From: GCA-016699445 sp964555055
GTDB lineage: Bacteria; UBA10199; JACPAL01; GCA-016699445
Length of the DNA: 64,000 nucleotides
Assembly (NCBI GenBank): GCA_964555055.1
Contig: CAZKQW010000003.1
Span: 193,318 to 257,317 of the forward strand
Direction: 5' to 3'
This document shows, piece by piece, positions 60,993-64,000 of this stretch. The notes under the pieces were generated by a model that ran no database searches, was not told the DNA's origin, and saw nothing but the letters and a program-made list of their open reading frames with translations. Positions within the stretch are counted from its first letter, which is position 1. The number at the start of each line of letters is the position of its first letter. A program made the position numbers and the translations under genes.

Positions 60993-62467
60993 AACCGCGC
61001 CCTCATCCGATGCCATTCCGTCGCCTGTTCGTAAGCGTACGCCGCACGCAGCATCTTCTCCTCCTGGAAATGGTTGGCGATCAGCTGCATGCCGATCGGC
61101 AATCCGGACGCCGTCTGACCGCACGGCAGGCTCATCGCCGGTAATCCGGCCAGGTTGATGTTGATCGTGAAGATGTCCGACAAATACATTTTGAGGGGAT
61201 CGGAGGCCTTCTCGCCGATCTTCCACGCGGGCGTGGGCGAGACGGGCGTGAGGAGGACGTCGCAGTCGGCGAAGGCTTTTTCGAAGTCGTTGCGGATGAG
61301 CGTCCGTACCTTCTGGGCGCGGATGTAATAGGCGTCGTAATAGCCCGCCGACAGCACGTAGGTGCCCAGCATGATCCGGCGCTTCACCTCGGCGCCGAAG
61401 CCTTCGCTGCGGGATTGCTTGTACAGTTCGACCAGGTTCTTCGCGTCTTTTTTCCGGTGCCCGTAGCGGATGCCGTCGTAGCGCGCGAGGTTCGACGACG
61501 CTTCGGCGGTGGCGAGGATGTAGTAGGTGGGGACGCCGTATTGCGTGTGCGGGAGCGAGACTTCGCGGCATTCCGCGCCCAATCTCTTGACCGTCTCGAT
61601 CGCGTCCTTCATGGCCTTGGAGACGTCCGCGTCCATCCCGTCCACGAAGTACTCCTTGGGAATGCCGATTTTCCAGCCCTTCAGGTCTTTAGGCGACTTT
61701 TTCAGGCTCTCGAGGTAATTCGGGACCGGCGTGTCGATCGACGTCGAATCACGAGGGTCGTGACCCGCCAAGATTTGCAGCATAAGAGCCGAATCCAAGA
61801 CGTCTTTGGCCAAAGGCCCGACCTGGTCCAAGGAAGAGGCGAAGGCGATGACGCCGAAACGCGAGACGCGTCCGTACGTGGGTTTGATGCCGACGAGATG
61901 GGTCAAAGCCGCCGGCAAGCGGATCGAGCCTCCGGTGTCCGTCCCCGTCGACGCGAAACACTCCCCCGCCGCGACGGCTGCGGCGCTGCCGCCGCTGGAC
62001 CCTCCGGCGATGCGCTCGAGGTCCCAAGGATTTTTGGGCGTACCGAAAAAGGACGTCTCGTTGGACGAGCCCATCGCGAATTCATCCATGTTGAGCTTGC
62101 CCGTCACGACCGCACCCGCGTCCAGGAGTTTTTGCACGGCCGTGCCGTTGTAGGGAGCGACGTAGTCGTTGAGGATGTTCGACCCGCACGTCGTGCGGAG
62201 ACCGGCCGTCAGGAAATTATCCTTAATGCCGATCGGGATTCCTAAGAGAGAGGCCGCCGGTAGAGCGGGACTTTTCGCGAGGAGGGCGTCCGCCGCTTGC
62301 GCCTGGTTGAAGGCGAATTCTTCGGTGACGCTGATGTAGGATCGAACCTTCGGCTCGACGGCCTTGACGCGCTTAAAGGCCGCCGTCGTGATCTCTTGGG
62401 ACGAGGTTTTCTTCTCTTTCAATAAATCTTGAAGCTCATGAATCGTCAGGTCGTGGAGTTCTGCCAT
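60989..62467 (-). CDS. gatA: Asp-tRNA(Asn)/Glu-tRNA(Gln) amidotransferase subunit GatA
   Basis: A 492-residue amidase. LLGIPIGIKDNFLTAGLRTTCGS contains the catalytic Lys, and GGSSGGSAAAVAAGECFASTGTDTGGSIRLPAA the Ser-cisSer-Lys triad region (seen as AGGSSGGSAAAVA and TDTGGSIR). It releases ammonia from glutamine for GatB. Order gatC-gatA-gatB is standard. It lies five bases after gatC and overlaps gatB. Confidence 0.97.
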   Translation of the reverse strand: MAELHDLTIHELQDLLKEKKTSSQEITTAAFKRVKAVEPKVRSYISVTEEFAFNQAQAADALLAKSPALPAASLLGIPIGIKDNFLTAGLRTTCGSNILNDYVAPYNGTAVQKLLDAGAVVTGKLNMDEFAMGSSNETSFFGTPKNPWDLERIAGGSSGGSAAAVAAGECFASTGTDTGGSIRLPAALTHLVGIKPTYGRVSRFGVIAFASSLDQVGPLAKDVLDSALMLQILAGHDPRDSTSIDTPVPNYLESLKKSPKDLKGWKIGIPKEYFVDGMDADVSKAMKDAIETVKRLGAECREVSLPHTQYGVPTYYILATAEASSNLARYDGIRYGHRKKDAKNLVELYKQSRSEGFGAEVKRRIMLGTYVLSAGYYDAYYIRAQKVRTLIRNDFEKAFADCDVLLTPVSPTPAWKIGEKASDPLKMYLSDIFTININLAGLPAMSLPCGQTASGLPIGMQLIANHFQEEKMLRAAYAYEQATEWHRMRARL

Positions 62468-62472
62468 AATTT

Positions 62473-62757
62473 TTATAACACCTTCGGGACTTTAAAAAAC
62501 GGGGCTTCTTGATCGGGAGCGTTGCGGAGCGATTTTTCCAGGGTTTCGTCCGCAATGGCAACGTCCTCGCGGAAAGGCGTCGACACCGAGACCGCGTGGG
62601 CCGTGGGTTCGATGCCGGAGACGTCCAAAGAGTCCAAGGTTTCGACGTATTTTAAGATCGAAGAAAGCTGGCTTCCGTACTTTTCCACGTCCGCGTCCGA
62701 GAGGTCGAGTCGCGCGAGATCGGCGATCTTCAGGACTTGTTCCTTAGTGAGTGCCAT
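62473..62757 (-). CDS. gatC: Asp-tRNA(Asn)/Glu-tRNA(Gln) amidotransferase subunit GatC
   Basis: A 94-residue small subunit that holds GatA and GatB together: VLKIADLARLDLSDADVEKYGSQLSSILKYVE is the GatC helix pair (seen as IADLARLDLSD and QLSSILKYVE), and the C-terminus ends APFFKVPKVL. The ATG at 62757 (MALTKEQV) is chosen over the open frame to 62793. It begins the gatCAB operon, 79 bases from the divergent prepilin peptidase gene. Confidence 0.95.
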   Translation of the reverse strand: MALTKEQVLKIADLARLDLSDADVEKYGSQLSSILKYVETLDSLDVSGIEPTAHAVSVSTPFREDVAIADETLEKSLRNAPDQEAPFFKVPKVL

Positions 62758-62836
62758 TTTCCGGGAAATGACATGCGTGCTCCGGCTTTTCAATATTTTA
62801 ATATATCCCGCGTGCCGCGTATGCTAAATCCGCGGG

Positions 62837-63640
62837 ATGGAAATTCTTTACCGTGTTTACGCCTTCCTTTTCGGCCTCTGCGTCGGCAGTTTCCTCAACG
62901 TCTGCATCTACCGCATCCCTTTAGGCAAATCGGTGGTCGCGCCGCGGTCCCATTGCCCCCAGTGCGACCGGTTCCTGAAATGGTATGAGAACATCCCCCT
63001 CGTGAGTTACACCCTGCAGGGCGGAAAGTGCCGCCACTGCAAAAAAGGGATTTCCATGCGCTATCCCTTGGTCGAGCTCTTGACTGGCATCCTTTCGTTG
63101 ATGGTGTGCCTTAAGTTCGGCTGGGGGTTATCGTACTTCCTGTATTTCCTCCTCTTCGTGGCGCCCATGGTGGCGATCACGTTTATTGATCTCGACCACC
63201 AAATCATCCCGGATGTCTTCTCGGTCACGGGGATCTTCAGCGGTATCCTGACGGTTTTTTTGACGATGAATAGTCCGGAGATTTTATGGTGGGAGAAGCT
63301 TCTGTTTTCGGGCAAGGGTATTTTGCTGGGCGGTGGGTCTTTATTAGCCGTCAGTTGGATCTACGAGAAGCTTCGGCACCAGGAAGGCATCGGCGGCGGC
63401 GACATTAAGCTCGCCGCGATGTTCGGGGCCTTCTTCGGCTGGAAGGGTGTGTTGATGATCTTATTCTTGAGCTCTTTTTTAGGGTCGCTCGTGGGCGTGG
63501 TCCTCATGCTGGTCTACCGCCAAGGCCTTAAATTCGCCATTCCCTTCGGTCCCTTCCTGGCGACGGCGTCCTTGATCCATCTTTTTTTCGGGGGTCAGAT
63601 CCTGCAGTGGTATTTGCATCGGATTTTATTCAGAGGATAA
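62837..63640 (+). CDS. pilD: Prepilin peptidase (type IV leader peptidase/methyltransferase)
   Basis: A 267-residue polytopic membrane enzyme. The N-terminal cytoplasmic domain has two CxxC pairs (CPQC, CRHC) after VGSFLNVCIYRIP. The catalytic Asp residues lie in FIDLDHQIIPD and GIGGGDIKL (GxGD type). It cleaves leader peptides of type IV pilins and type II secretion pseudopilins and methylates their N-terminus. It is divergent from gatC. Pilus genes are not in the window. Confidence 0.94.
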   Translation: MEILYRVYAFLFGLCVGSFLNVCIYRIPLGKSVVAPRSHCPQCDRFLKWYENIPLVSYTLQGGKCRHCKKGISMRYPLVELLTGILSLMVCLKFGWGLSYFLYFLLFVAPMVAITFIDLDHQIIPDVFSVTGIFSGILTVFLTMNSPEILWWEKLLFSGKGILLGGGSLLAVSWIYEKLRHQEGIGGGDIKLAAMFGAFFGWKGVLMILFLSSFLGSLVGVVLMLVYRQGLKFAIPFGPFLATASLIHLFFGGQILQWYLHRILFRG

Positions 63641-64000
63641 GTCGAACATTGAGTGTATTTTCAAAAAGGATATGACAGAGGCCTTCGACGGTAGGGACAG
63701 GCTCTTCATTTCTAGCGTGTTGCGGCGATGGGTGCGCTCGCTGAAGCTGAAAAAGCACTTATTTCTCCTGCAGCAGAAGGTTGTCCCTCAGCGTGGGGCC
63801 TCTCTAAGGCTCTCGTCAATGTGCTTTCTGGAGAGGGTATATATTCAGTTTGCTGGGGAATGTAGCCTCTTTGTCCCGCTGATCGGCTTCGAGTGAGATA
63901 TCCAGGAAGCAACAAACCGGCCGCGCCTCCTGCCAACATCCCTAACAGTTCGTTGACAAACCTCAGTTTTTAAAAAAACTCATTCCCAATTTGCCGTTGG
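63641..64000. other. No gene I can support at the right edge
   Basis: Two short frames exist: plus-strand 63672-63896 and minus-strand 63712-63939. The minus one starts with a Gly/Ala/Leu-rich stretch (LAGGAAGLLLPGYL) that could be the start of a membrane protein, but it has a stop just before it, no ribosome site and no family likeness. I see no terminator, tRNA or repeat here. Confidence 0.35.

Noticed and set aside
63672..63939. Short frames on both strands at the right edge
   Set aside because: No ribosome site, no family likeness, and they overlap each other.

Overview
The window looks like a chromosomal segment of a Gram-negative bacterium. An outer-membrane porin, a small beta-barrel protein, lipoproteins and c-type cytochromes show the cell type. 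The carD-ispD-ispF-cysS run, a TIGR02147-family protein followed by an ETGNP-type lipoprotein, and GatCAB suggest a Bdellovibrionota or other former-deltaproteobacterial lineage. I cannot name the species.

The window has two halves with different base composition. From 1 to about 32.6 kb the DNA is AT-richer (single 60-base lines counted by hand gave 43-45% GC). Apart from nnrS and a chemoreceptor, every gene there is on the minus strand. Read in the direction of transcription this half holds: an alginate-export-type porin; a Crp-family regulator; narC-narG-narH-narJ-narI-narK1-narK2 followed at once by actA-F, which encodes alternative complex III (quinol:cytochrome c oxidoreductase); two hemerythrin proteins; an FNR-type regulator; an overlapping trio (cNMP-binding domain, CTP-dependent lipid-kinase-like membrane protein, radical SAM protein); tatA; and a molybdenum cofactor operon (moeA, moaD, moaE-mobA, moaA, moaC-moaB). 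nnrS and an Aer-like chemoreceptor point the other way. Four good FNR-type boxes and two weaker ones (about TTGATnnnnRTCAA) sit upstream of these units. Together this resembles a self-contained nitrate-respiration island: enzyme, electron input, transporters, cofactor supply, anaerobic regulation, nitrosative-stress proteins and taxis.

The island ends near 32.6 kb. There a phage-type replication gene is followed by the 3' part of a tRNA gene (T arm and acceptor strand only), and GC content jumps to about 57%. This reads as an attachment-site remnant.

From 32.6 to 64 kb the DNA is GC-rich (about 57-60% in counted lines) and is mostly core genome: tRNA-Phe, carD, ispD, ispF, cysS, uvrB, uvrC, ilvE, mtnA, gatCAB and a prepilin peptidase. 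Among these lie accessory blocks. An AAA ATPase sits between two copies of the cysS 3' end. A TIGR02147 regulator, lipoprotein and secreted beta-propeller share a perfect palindromic operator. A surface-glycan block encodes a GT39-like protein, a GMC oxidoreductase, a Gfo/Idh/MocA protein, a ChbG-like deacetylase and a GT2. A second small block has a methyltransferase, a glycosyltransferase and a HAD-Nudix fusion. An AT-rich Schlafen/AlbA-type gene is wedged beside gatB.

The window contains no CRISPR array, rRNA or complete insertion sequence that I can see. It also contains no nitrite reductase, NO reductase, terminal oxidase or integrase.
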